Source: Azonexus sp.
GTDB taxonomy: Bacteria > Pseudomonadota > Gammaproteobacteria > Burkholderiales > Rhodocyclaceae
Reading direction: 5' to 3'
Assembly (NCBI GenBank): GCA_030824535.1
Contig: JAVBXO010000085.1
Location: 1 to 36,857, forward strand
Length of the DNA stretch: 36,857 nt
Position 1 is the stretch's first letter, and each line of letters starts with the position of its first letter. The translations under genes were made by a program, and so were the position numbers. Positions 24,131 to 31,973 of this stretch are shown in pieces. The notes under the pieces were generated by a model that saw nothing but the letters and a program-made list of their open reading frames with translations, was not told the DNA's origin and did no database searches.

Positions 24131-25162
24131 CTAAATTTTTTGCGCCAATTCCCCGGCGATTTCCGCCAGCGTCCGGCCTTTTTTCCAGAATTGCCAGCGG
24201 CCGCCGCCCTTGCTGTGCCAGGCGAGCGTGCCGTAGATGGTCGGGGCGATCAGTTGCAGGCTTTTGACGCTGCGGCCGAGGGTTTTTTCGAGCGGTGCAA
24301 ACCAGTCGTTTTCCAGCGCCAGCCAAGCTTGCCGCCAGTCTTCGGCGTTTTCATAGAGCATCGGGCCGAGTAGCTGGTCAAGCACGACGAGTTGCTTGTC
24401 ATCGCGACCGGCGTTTTCAAGCACTGCCGCCAGGCTGGCGGCTTGCGGCTGGCGCTTGATGCCGGCGGCGCAGGCCAGGCCGGTGCTGAGCGGGTCATTG
24501 CTCCAGACCTTGGTGTAGGGCGCCGCGCTGACGCCCGGCAGCGTGCCGCCACCCCACAGCCAGACGCTGTTGACCGCCGGGTAGCCGGCGCTTTCGCGAC
24601 GCTTGTTGAGCGGGTGGTTGTGCAGGAACATCTGGATTTCGTTGATCGTGCGCGTCAGCGGCTGTTTGGCGCCGAGCGGCTCGCCGGCGATGCGCTTGCC
24701 GGCGACGGCGGAAATCGGCTCGGCGACATGGTCGACCGCAGCATTCAGGCGCAGATACCAGCGCCGGGCGGTGGCGGTGTGGAACTGGCCGATGTCGGCA
24801 AATTCGCCATTGAGCGCGGCGACGATGGCCGCGGCTTCGTCGTCCTCGAGTTCAAAGGCACCAGCATCGGCGAGGATCACGCGCTCGTGGTGAAAGCGCA
24901 GATGCACCGGGTCGGCACACAGCCAGTGGCCGTTGCTGGCATCCGCAACAGCGTTCTCGCCGAGCAGGCGTAGCGGCCCATAAGCCGGGTTGGCGAGGCC
25001 GAAACAGTTGGCCAGCGTCGTCTCGAAAGCTTGTTTCGGACCGCGTTGCAGCGCGGTGCGGGCGTTCAGCCAGCTAAACCCCGGCGTCGGCAGCTTGCCC
25101 AGTGCCAGTTGGTCTTTCGGTTCGGGCCAGATCAGTTCGGGTACAAGCAGGGTCAGGTGCAC
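24131..25162 (-). CDS. Conserved hypothetical protein, RpfE-like (COG4255-type)
   Basis: LTLLVPELIWPEPKDQLALGKLPTPGFSWL...NEIQMFLHNHPLNKRRESAGYPAVNSVWLWGGGTLP; family from recall. Start uncertain: GTG 25162 or track start 25234. Confidence 0.6.
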   Translation of the reverse strand: MHLTLLVPELIWPEPKDQLALGKLPTPGFSWLNARTALQRGPKQAFETTLANCFGLANPAYGPLRLLGENAVADASNGHWLCADPVHLRFHHERVILADAGAFELEDDEAAAIVAALNGEFADIGQFHTATARRWYLRLNAAVDHVAEPISAVAGKRIAGEPLGAKQPLTRTINEIQMFLHNHPLNKRRESAGYPAVNSVWLWGGGTLPGVSAAPYTKVWSNDPLSTGLACAAGIKRQPQAASLAAVLENAGRDDKQLVVLDQLLGPMLYENAEDWRQAWLALENDWFAPLEKTLGRSVKSLQLIAPTIYGTLAWHSKGGGRWQFWKKGRTLAEIAGELAQKI

Positions 25163-25232
25163 GGGGATGGTGGGGCAGGGGGAGAACGGAAAAGTGTACC
25201 ATAGCGGCTTTTCCGGCCTGACTGCGACTCGC

Positions 25233-26480
25233 ATGGCGCTACCCTATGAATTGCTGATCGGCTTGCGCTATACGCGGGCCAAACGGCGCAACCATTTTAT
25301 TTCCTTCATTTCGCTGATTTCGATGCTCGGTATCGGCCTCGGCGTTGCCGCGCTGATCGTTGTGCTGTCAGTCATGAACGGCTTCCAGAAGGAATTGCGC
25401 ACGCGCATTCTCGGCGTCGCTTCGCATATCCAGATCGTCGGCATCAATGGCGAACTGAACAACTGGCCGGCGATTGCCGCGCAGGCGATGAAGCATCCGG
25501 AAGTCCGGGCCAGCGCGCCTTTCGTGCAGTCGCAGGCGATGTTCAGCTTTGATGGCCAGGTCAAGGGCGCGCTGGTGCGCGGCATCCTGCCCGACGAGGA
25601 AGACAAGGTCGCCGATTTCCGCAAGACCATCCAGAGCGGCAGCCTCGACGACCTGCGGCCGGGCGAGTTTGGCATCGTGCTCGGCGCTGATCTGGCGCGT
25701 TCGCTGCGGGTGTTTACCGGCGACAAGGTGACGCTGATCGCGCCACAAGGCACGGTGACGCCGGCCGGCGTCATGCCACGCCTGAAGTCCTTCCGGGTTG
25801 TCGGCATTTTTGAAGTCGGCATGTACGAATACGACTCGGGCCTGGCGCTGATTCACATGCAGGACGCGCAGCGTCTGTACCAGATGGACGACCGCGTTTC
25901 CGGCGTGCGTTTGAAGGTCGACGACCTGTTCCGTGCGCCGCGCATCGCCCGCGAGCTGGTCGCGTATATCGATGCCGACGCCTATATCAACGACTGGACC
26001 AAGAGCCACGCCAATTTCTTCCGCGCCGTGCAGATCGAGAAAAACATGATGTTCATCATCCTGTCGCTGATCGTCGCCGTCGCCGCCTTCAACCTGGTGT
26101 CGACGCTGGTCATGGCAGTCACCGACAAGCAGGCCGACATCGCCATCCTGCGCACCCTCGGCGCCCGGCCGTTGTCGATCATGGCGGTGTTCGTCGTGCA
26201 GGGTGCGCTGGTCGGTTTCATCGGCCTGGGCATGGGCATCGTCGGTGGCGTGCTGCTGGCGCTGAACATCGATGTCGTTGTGCCTTTCATCGAACGCCTA
26301 TTGGGCATCCATTTCCTGGCCAAGGACGTTTATTACATTTCCGACCTGCCGTCCGACCTGCAATGGGGCGATGTCTGGGGCGTCACGCTGATCGCCTTCG
26401 TGCTCGCGCTGCTGGCGACGCTGTACCCGAGCTGGCGCGCGTCGCGGGTCAATCCGGCGGAGGCATTACGTTATGAGTGA
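25233..26480 (+). CDS. lolC: Lipoprotein-releasing ABC transporter permease LolC/E
   Basis: [62 protein letters not shown]-terminal [18 protein letters not shown]. The track extends upstream to 24990. Confidence 0.92.
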   Translation: MALPYELLIGLRYTRAKRRNHFISFISLISMLGIGLGVAALIVVLSVMNGFQKELRTRILGVASHIQIVGINGELNNWPAIAAQAMKHPEVRASAPFVQSQAMFSFDGQVKGALVRGILPDEEDKVADFRKTIQSGSLDDLRPGEFGIVLGADLARSLRVFTGDKVTLIAPQGTVTPAGVMPRLKSFRVVGIFEVGMYEYDSGLALIHMQDAQRLYQMDDRVSGVRLKVDDLFRAPRIARELVAYIDADAYINDWTKSHANFFRAVQIEKNMMFIILSLIVAVAAFNLVSTLVMAVTDKQADIAILRTLGARPLSIMAVFVVQGALVGFIGLGMGIVGGVLLALNIDVVVPFIERLLGIHFLAKDVYYISDLPSDLQWGDVWGVTLIAFVLALLATLYPSWRASRVNPAEALRYE

Positions 26481-27153
26481 GCCGATTCTTTGCGCCCAGG
26501 GCCTGGGCAAGGTCTTTCGTGGCGGCGGGCTGGAAGTTGCTGTCTTGGACAACGTCGACATCAGCGTGCGGCCCGGCGAAACCGTCGCCATCGTCGGCGC
26601 TTCGGGTTCAGGCAAAAGCACGCTGCTGCACCTGCTCGGCGGGCTGGATACGCCGAGCACCGGTGGCGTGCAACTGATGGGCCGCGATTTTTCGGTCCTG
26701 AACGAGGTCGACCGTGGCGATTGGCGCAACCGCCATCTCGGCTTCGTTTACCAGTTCCACCATCTGCTGCAGGAATTCTCGGCGCTGGAAAACGTCGCCA
26801 TGCCCTTGCTGATCCGTCGCATGGAACGCTCGGCCGCATTGGCCGAATCAGCAGCCATGCTGACGGCAGTCGGCCTCGGTCATCGCCTGGAGCACCGCCC
26901 CGGCGAACTCTCCGGCGGCGAACGCCAGCGCGCGGCGATTGCCCGGGCGCTGGTCAGCAATCCCTCCTGCCTGCTCGCCGACGAACCGACCGGCAATCTC
27001 GACAGCCATACCGCCTCGGCAGTTTTCGATTTGCTGTTCGAGCGCGTGCGCCAGCAGAACACCAGTCTGGTCATGGTTACCCACGACCGCCAACTGGCAG
27101 CGCGGGCGGATCGGGTATTGCGCCTGGATAACGGGCGCTTGGCGACGGATTAA
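26473..27153 (+). CDS. lolD: Lipoprotein-releasing ABC transporter ATPase LolD
   Basis: [74 protein letters not shown]. Confidence 0.95.
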   Translation: MSEPILCAQGLGKVFRGGGLEVAVLDNVDISVRPGETVAIVGASGSGKSTLLHLLGGLDTPSTGGVQLMGRDFSVLNEVDRGDWRNRHLGFVYQFHHLLQEFSALENVAMPLLIRRMERSAALAESAAMLTAVGLGHRLEHRPGELSGGERQRAAIARALVSNPSCLLADEPTGNLDSHTASAVFDLLFERVRQQNTSLVMVTHDRQLAARADRVLRLDNGRLATD

Positions 27154-27169
27154 GCGGGGACAGCGGGAA

Positions 27170-27195
27170 TTGCCTGGTTTTTGCGGTCGACCGCA
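27170..27195 (+). repeat. Copy C of dispersed GGTCGACC element
   Basis: TTGCCTGGTTTTTGCGGTCGACCGCA, 17 bp after the lolD stop. Confidence 0.75.
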
Positions 27196-27382
27196 TACTG
27201 CCCGGAAAGCTGAATGGCGACTGATGCGATGAAAGCTCGGAGCGCGCAAGTCTTTGCCGGGCTAGCCGGCGCATTCTGCCGCCGCGCCTGAGTTTTCGCC
27301 AAATCGTCCTTGCCGGCCGGCCCTGCAGGCGTCCAGAATGCAAGCTGCTTCGATTGATCGAAAACCCTTGGGAGACAAGAAA

Positions 27383-28255
27383 ATGAGCGATACCGGCAGC
27401 GATCAGAAATCGATCAAGAATAATCAGTCATTGCACATGCGCATCCTGGCCGATGTCGCACGTGACCTGTCCGGCGAGGTCAATTTTCCGACGACGCTGG
27501 ATCTGGCGATCAAGATGCGCAACACCTTCCGCAATCCGGCCATCACGCTCGATGATTTCGTGCATATGGTCGACATGGAGCCCTTGATTGCCAGCAAGCT
27601 GCTGCGTCTGGCCAATGCGCCGTCGAGTAACCCGGATGGCGAGGCGATCAGCGACCTGCATGTCGCGGTGACCCGCCTGGGCATGGACAAGGCGCGCAGC
27701 GCGGCGCTGGCGGTGGCGATGGACCAGATCATGAAGTCGAAAAATCTCGCGCCCTTCGATCACTTTGCCCAACTGAACTGGGAACACTCGATCAAGAGCG
27801 CGGCGATTGCCCGCGTGCTGGCCCGCCACGTCGGCCGCATCGACCCGGAAGAAGCCATGCTCGCCGGCCTGGTGCACGACATTGGCGTTTATTACCTGTT
27901 CTACCGCGCCAGCGAATACAGCGAGTACAAGGATGACAAGGCCGCCTTGATCGAACTGGTGCTCGGCTGGCACGAAAGCATCGGCGAAAGCGTGCTGCAC
28001 GCGCTGGGCCTGCCGGAAAAAATCGTCGAAGCCGTCCGCGACCACGACTGCCCGCGCCTGACCGACCATGAACCGCGCAACCTGAGCGACATCGTCTACA
28101 TCGCCAACCTGCTCGCCGGCAGCAACTGGGAGTGGCTGCCCAACCTGGTCGGTGAGGAAGCGGCCAAGGTCATGGAAAAAACCCGGCAGCGCTATGTTCA
28201 CCTGCTACCCGAAGCCGAGCAGGAAATCCGGGAGCTGCATTTGTCGCTGAGTTGA
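27383..28255 (+). CDS. HDOD-domain signalling protein
   Basis: FPTTLDLAIKMRNTFRNPAITLDDFVHMVDMEPLIASKLLRLANAP; EEAMLAGLVHDIGVYYLFY. Confidence 0.9.
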   Translation: MSDTGSDQKSIKNNQSLHMRILADVARDLSGEVNFPTTLDLAIKMRNTFRNPAITLDDFVHMVDMEPLIASKLLRLANAPSSNPDGEAISDLHVAVTRLGMDKARSAALAVAMDQIMKSKNLAPFDHFAQLNWEHSIKSAAIARVLARHVGRIDPEEAMLAGLVHDIGVYYLFYRASEYSEYKDDKAALIELVLGWHESIGESVLHALGLPEKIVEAVRDHDCPRLTDHEPRNLSDIVYIANLLAGSNWEWLPNLVGEEAAKVMEKTRQRYVHLLPEAEQEIRELHLSLS

Positions 28256-28284
28256 GGCCTTGAGGACCAGCGTTCAGCTGAAAA

Positions 28285-28310
28285 TGGCCTCTTTTTTGAG
28301 GTCGACCGCA
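28285..28310 (+). repeat. Copy D of dispersed GGTCGACC element
   Basis: TGGCCTCTTTTTTGAGGTCGACCGCA, about 30 bp after the HDOD gene stop. Confidence 0.65.
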
Positions 28311-28371
28311 GTTTTGTAAGCAACTGCCAGGGTCAGGCTTTGTTGGGTCGCAACACTTGGGGAAATTCGCC

Positions 28372-28533
28372 ATGTGGGAAATGATTGTCTGCGTTGCAGT
28401 CGTCTGGGGAGGCGCGTGCCAGGAACAACGCCCGGTCTATTACCCGAGCAAGGATTTCTGCGAACGCGCCATCCCTGCTGCCAAGGCAGCAAACCCGAAA
28501 ATCACTTCGATCTATTGCCGCCGGAAGTCGTGA
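28372..28533 (+). CDS. Small 53-aa Cys-containing hypothetical protein
   Basis: MWEMIVCVAVVWGGACQEQRPVYYPSKDFCERAIPAAKAANPKITSIYCRRKS*; SD-like GGGGAA upstream; absent from the ORF track because of its length. Confidence 0.5.
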   Translation: MWEMIVCVAVVWGGACQEQRPVYYPSKDFCERAIPAAKAANPKITSIYCRRKS

Positions 28534-28651
28534 GCTTTGACCCCGCTAGGCAAAACAGGGGAAACCGGGTCTGTCCGTTCGCCGTGATCGGCGCTATATC
28601 CAGCGGCTTGAAGTCCCGTGAAAGGCGTTGTCCGTACGCCTTTCCAGCACT

Positions 28652-28735
28652 GTAGGTCGGGTTAGCACGCAGGGCGTAACCCGCAAACGCCAGCAAGCGC
28701 CGCAAATGTCGGGTTACTACGCTAACCCGACCTAC
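28652..28735. repeat. GTAG...CTAC REP-pair-like inverted repeat
   Basis: GTAGGTCGGGTTAGCACGCAGGGCGTAACCCG ... CGGGTTACTACGCTAACCCGACCTAC. Confidence 0.75.
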
Positions 28736-28740
28736 TTGCT

Positions 28741-28762
28741 AGGGTCAGAAAGACCTGACCCT
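28741..28762. repeat. Degenerate GACCTGACCC-type inverted repeat
   Basis: AGGGTCAGAAAGACCTGACCCT. Confidence 0.6.
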
Positions 28763-28824
28763 GACGTTGCGGATTGAGACCTGAGCCGATGCTCGCTGGC
28801 CACTATTGTCCAGCTTGAGCGCCG

Positions 28825-29049
28825 TTAGGGCTTGGCTGGCCAAGCGATTTGCACTTGGCGATGCTGCATAACGCAGTCACGAAGGTAGAGATTGATAAGG
28901 CTCTGGTAGGGAACCCCAGCCTCAACAGCCATGCCTTTGAAATAGGCAAGCACATCTTCAGAAAGACGCATGGTGACGGGTTTCTTGAGCTTCGATGCGT
29001 AGGGATTCCTGCGCGATTTCATCGTCGAGAGATCGTATTCGGCTTTCAT
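28825..29049 (-). CDS. brnA: BrnA-family antitoxin
   Basis: SRRNPYASKLKKPVTMRLSEDVLAYFKGMAVEAGVPYQSLINLYLRDC. Confidence 0.85.
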   Translation of the reverse strand: MKAEYDLSTMKSRRNPYASKLKKPVTMRLSEDVLAYFKGMAVEAGVPYQSLINLYLRDCVMQHRQVQIAWPAKP

Positions 29050-29232
29050 GGCATTCCACTTCCATAAAAAGTGCTTTCAGTTTTGGTGGCCTTGCGGGCA
29101 GAGATGATGCGGATAATATTGCCTGCTGCACGCTCGCAATGGCAGACAAGAAGCAGACGCCCTCCTGTGCTCATGCCCAACAACAGAAAACGCTCCTCGC
29201 TCGTCGAATGCTCTTCGCTGCGAGGGTCGGGG
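29044..29232 (-). pseudogene. brnT: 5'-truncated BrnT-family toxin
   Basis: Minus-strand frame PDPRSEEHSTSEERFLLLGMSTGGRLLLVCHCERAAGNIIRIISARKATKTESTFYGSGMP*; N-terminal half absent, homology ends at the palindromic repeat. Confidence 0.75.
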
Positions 29233-29314
29233 CTTGCATTACGACATTTAAATGTCGTAATGCAAGACCTGACCCCGATGTTCTAACTGCAAGACCTGAC
29301 CCCGATGTTCTAAC
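29233..29314. repeat. Palindrome/tandem element, locus 1
   Basis: 34-bp perfect palindrome CTTGCATTACGACATTTAAATGTCGTAATGCAAG (29233-29266); perfect 27-bp tandem TGCAAGACCTGACCCCGATGTTCTAAC at 29261-29287 and 29288-29314. Confidence 0.95.
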
Positions 29315-29338
29315 TGTCGAACCCGGGAGACCTGCCCC

Positions 29339-30612
29339 CAGGGTCTCCGCACTCGAATATCATAATGGTCTCAAGCCCAGAAAATGTGCGCGCAGATCAT
29401 CATCCCTGGCCGCTCTTTTCCGCTTTAGCCGCAGGCTGGATTTGACGCTGTCAGTCGTATCCATACGCAAGAGATTGAGGACGATTTTCTTGAGCAGGGA
29501 GAGATTTGCTGGCGCATTGTCCTTGCGAACGGTGCTGGCATCTTCTTTCATGGTGACATCGAGCACCCAATGAAGCTGGTTTTCGATTCCCCAGTGCGAA
29601 CGAACCGCTTCGGCTACTTCCGCCGGGGTGAGGTGGCGCGAGGCCATGTAGTAGCGCTGTTCCATGCTTGGCTTTTTGCCTTTGACTTGGCGCACCGAAT
29701 CAATGCGGGCGATCACCGCGCAACGCGGCCAATCGCTTTCCGACACGATACCGATGGCCGGCAGCACCGAACAACGCTGGACAACGGTGCGGCCATGCCC
29801 TTGCTCCGCTTGGCCAACATGGACAACCTGGTCCTGGCGATCAAGAAAGGCGTCTTGAATCGCCTTGTGCAGATTGGGTTGGTTGCCTTTAACCGCCAAC
29901 AAATAATCCGCTTCCTTGGCGATGATCTTCTCGGCAATGGCGCGCTGGCAGCCCATCGCATCAATACTGACAAGGAAACCTTTCAGATACAGGGCATCGA
30001 GCAGCTCGGGAATCGCCGTGATCTCGTTACTCTTCTTCGACACTTTTTCCTGACCAAGCACCAAGCCCAGCTTGGTTGCAAAAGCGCTGACCATGTGAAT
30101 AGCCGTTTCGCCTCCCTTGCCGGAACCGCGCACGGTTTTGCCGTCGACCGCAATCAGGCCGCTCAGATTCGGGATGAGGCTGCTCACCCACTGCGGGAAG
30201 CAATTTTCGAACTGCTTCGGATCGAGCAGGCGGAAAACCCGCAAAAAGGTATCTTCCGAAGGAACACCATTCTTGAGTACCAGAAACTGCCTCAGCCAAG
30301 TGGTGTGCGCACGCGACCACGCGGCTACGTCTTCAATCGTGTCGCAGTCAGAAAGCACCGCCGAGATTGCCATCACCAACAATTCCTGGAAGTCATGCCG
30401 AGTTCCATTGCTCGGCAGCCGGGGATCTTCCACATCGCTCAGCATCTCCATTAAAGCCATTCCTCTCGCCATCTTTTGCACTACCCAAAGAACAAGAGTA
30501 GACGGGATTTGTTGAATGTTTACAAGGTGGCACTGTAAGTCATTGATGTCGAACAGATTTTTGATGGCTCCTGTCACGAATCGGTTTATTCAATCCGAGT
30601 GCGGAAGCCCTG
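29339..30612 (-). mobile_element. Intact ISAs1-family insertion sequence with 10-bp TSD
   Basis: Terminal inverted repeats CAGGGTCTCCGCACTCG / CAGGGCTTCCGCACTCG; flanking direct repeat GACCTGCCCC at 29329-29338 and 30613-30622. Confidence 0.92.
29360..30577 (-). CDS. ISAs1-family transposase (start may be ATG 30472)
   Basis: MLSDVEDPRLPSNGTRHDFQELLVMAISAVLSDCDTIEDVAAW...GLIAVDGKTVRGS...AIHMVSAFATKLGLVLGQEKVSKKSNEITAIPELL...YLLAVKGNQPNLH. Confidence 0.93.
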   Translation of the reverse strand: MTGAIKNLFDINDLQCHLVNIQQIPSTLVLWVVQKMARGMALMEMLSDVEDPRLPSNGTRHDFQELLVMAISAVLSDCDTIEDVAAWSRAHTTWLRQFLVLKNGVPSEDTFLRVFRLLDPKQFENCFPQWVSSLIPNLSGLIAVDGKTVRGSGKGGETAIHMVSAFATKLGLVLGQEKVSKKSNEITAIPELLDALYLKGFLVSIDAMGCQRAIAEKIIAKEADYLLAVKGNQPNLHKAIQDAFLDRQDQVVHVGQAEQGHGRTVVQRCSVLPAIGIVSESDWPRCAVIARIDSVRQVKGKKPSMEQRYYMASRHLTPAEVAEAVRSHWGIENQLHWVLDVTMKEDASTVRKDNAPANLSLLKKIVLNLLRMDTTDSVKSSLRLKRKRAARDDDLRAHFLGLRPL

Positions 30613-30631
30613 GACCTGCCCCTGATGTTTG

Positions 30632-31240
30632 TTAGCGAGAGTTTGCTTCTAAATCATGAACCATTGCAGAAGCATTACTATGCCCAAGGGTGGCCGCTTT
30701 TCGAAACAAGCGAATTGCTTCTTCTCGATTAGTTTCTTTGTATTGGAGACCAAGCATATACATTGCATTCATACTTCCTTGTTCGGATGCTTTATGCAGC
30801 CAGCGAGTCGTTTCTTCATTGCTTTTTTGAACGCCTGTTCCAAACATATACATTAGCGCGATACCATAAGATGAATTTCCGTCTCCGTTTTCAGATTCTT
30901 TTGAAAATACCTTCAACGCCGCTTCATGATTTCCAAGTGTTTTCATTGCCCACGGATTTCCGAGGCTTGCAGCCTTTTGATATAGGCGATTCGCTTCGGC
31001 GATATCTTTAGATACTCCGCTACCGCTTTGATAGGCGACACCAAGATTAACCATTGCATAGGTGTTCCCATTTTCGGCAAGACGACGCAACTGTTGGATA
31101 CGCTCACCAATATTATTTATTCGACGCGTACTTTGGACTTCAAGTACCTCCTTCGTCACGAATGCGTGCGAAGAGAGTGGCGCAACAAGGAGTCCAATAA
31201 CTATTACAGCAACGCTTCTGAAATCCATGTTTTTCCTCAA
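30632..31240 (-). CDS. Sel1/TPR-like repeat protein with signal peptide
   Basis: AMVNLGVAYQSGSGVSKDIAEANRLYQKAASLGNPWAMKTLG; YGIALMYMFGTGVQKSNEETTRWLHKASEQGSMNAMYMLG; cleavable-looking N-terminus. Confidence 0.8.
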   Translation of the reverse strand: MRKNMDFRSVAVIVIGLLVAPLSSHAFVTKEVLEVQSTRRINNIGERIQQLRRLAENGNTYAMVNLGVAYQSGSGVSKDIAEANRLYQKAASLGNPWAMKTLGNHEAALKVFSKESENGDGNSSYGIALMYMFGTGVQKSNEETTRWLHKASEQGSMNAMYMLGLQYKETNREEAIRLFRKAATLGHSNASAMVHDLEANSR

Positions 31241-31267
31241 GTCAGATTAACACTGCTAGCACTGCTA

Positions 31268-31361
31268 GGGTCAGGTCTTGTATTACGACATTTAAATGTC
31301 GTAATACAAGACCTGACCCCAATGCGCTCCATAATACAAGACCTGACCCCAATGCGCTCCA
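31268..31361. repeat. Palindrome/tandem element, locus 2
   Basis: 52-bp perfect palindrome GGGTCAGGTCTTGTATTACGACATTTAAATGTCGTAATACAAGACCTGACCC (31268-31319); perfect 30-bp tandem TAATACAAGACCTGACCCCAATGCGCTCCA at 31302-31331 and 31332-31361. Confidence 0.97.
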
Positions 31362-31420
31362 TGCTGGCCCCCGGTGCTGTCCTGCTGCGGGTTTGTTTTT
31401 TACTGCGAACGAGAAATGTT

Positions 31421-31440
31421 GGATTACAAGACCTGACCCT
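31421..31440. repeat. Solo GACCTGACCC motif
   Basis: GGATTACAAGACCTGACCCT, about 12 bp past the stop of the cassette-type ORF at 31452. Confidence 0.75.
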
Positions 31441-31451
31441 TGTACTGCGCT

Positions 31452-31880
31452 TCACCGTAGCCGCTGACCGCCGCGATGATGCTTGGGAGAAAGGCGACCA
31501 ACCTCGTGGAAGGCTGCGCGATAAGCGCCGACCTCCCACAACCAAGCCTCCTGAATGACGTACTCACGGTCATAGAGGAGCCAGATAAGGCAGTCCCACT
31601 CATAGTTCTTTGCCTTTGGCACCCAGGTGACGAAGCTCCCCGGCTTACCGCTCGGGCGATTGGCCTTGACTTGGTAGCGCTTGCCCCGGTGCTTGAAGTC
31701 GTAGCCTTTCTGAACTGATGTAGCTCCTGACATTGCAGCGGAGTATTCATCTTCGGTGAGCCCGACAAGCATGGCGGCGTCGTACTCCGAAAGGGCGCAC
31801 GTGATAGCAGGAGCGTTTCCAAACTTACGCTCCCATTGCAGAGTGAGGGAGACGAGTTGATTACGAAGAGTGGTTTCCAT
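31452..31880 (-). CDS. Cassette-type hypothetical protein, possibly PD-(D/E)XK-like
   Basis: METTLRNQLVSLTLQWERKFGNAPAITCALSEYDAAMLVG...GKRYQVKANRPSGKPGSFVTWVPKAKNYEWDCLIWLLYD; ATG 31880 lies 3 nt after the attC core on the minus strand. Nuclease link is weak (short motif only). Confidence 0.65.
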   Translation of the reverse strand: METTLRNQLVSLTLQWERKFGNAPAITCALSEYDAAMLVGLTEDEYSAAMSGATSVQKGYDFKHRGKRYQVKANRPSGKPGSFVTWVPKAKNYEWDCLIWLLYDREYVIQEAWLWEVGAYRAAFHEVGRLSPKHHRGGQRLR

Positions 31881-31883
31881 GTG

Positions 31884-31973
31884 GCCTAACGTTATAGGCA
31901 AGGGACTCTGCGCGGCGGTTTATCGCGCAGAGTCCAGCGACCGAAGGGAGCGGCCTTTACTGCGATGTTAGGC
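31884..31973 (-). other. Integron attC site (90 bp)
   Basis: Minus strand R'' GCCTAAC ... R' GTTAGGC (fits RYYYAAC/GTTRRRY); TAAAGGC/GCCTATA inner pairing; central GGACTCTGCGCG...CGCGCAGAGTCC stem. Confidence 0.88.

Noticed and set aside
24725-24745. GGTCGACCGCA inside the RpfE-like gene
   Set aside because: Codon-driven GTC-GAC occurrence without the T-tract or CCTGA flank; also seen in other coding regions.
29570-30454. 294-aa plus-strand ORF inside the ISAs1-family IS
   Set aside because: Antisense of the transposase; no known family.
31411-31430. Possible attC core GTTGGAT near the solo GACCTGACCC motif
   Set aside because: No complementary partner core at a suitable distance.
31028-31558. 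176-aa plus-strand ORF with repeated IQDLTPMRS peptide
   Set aside because: The peptide repeat is a translation of the palindrome/tandem repeat and not a credible protein.
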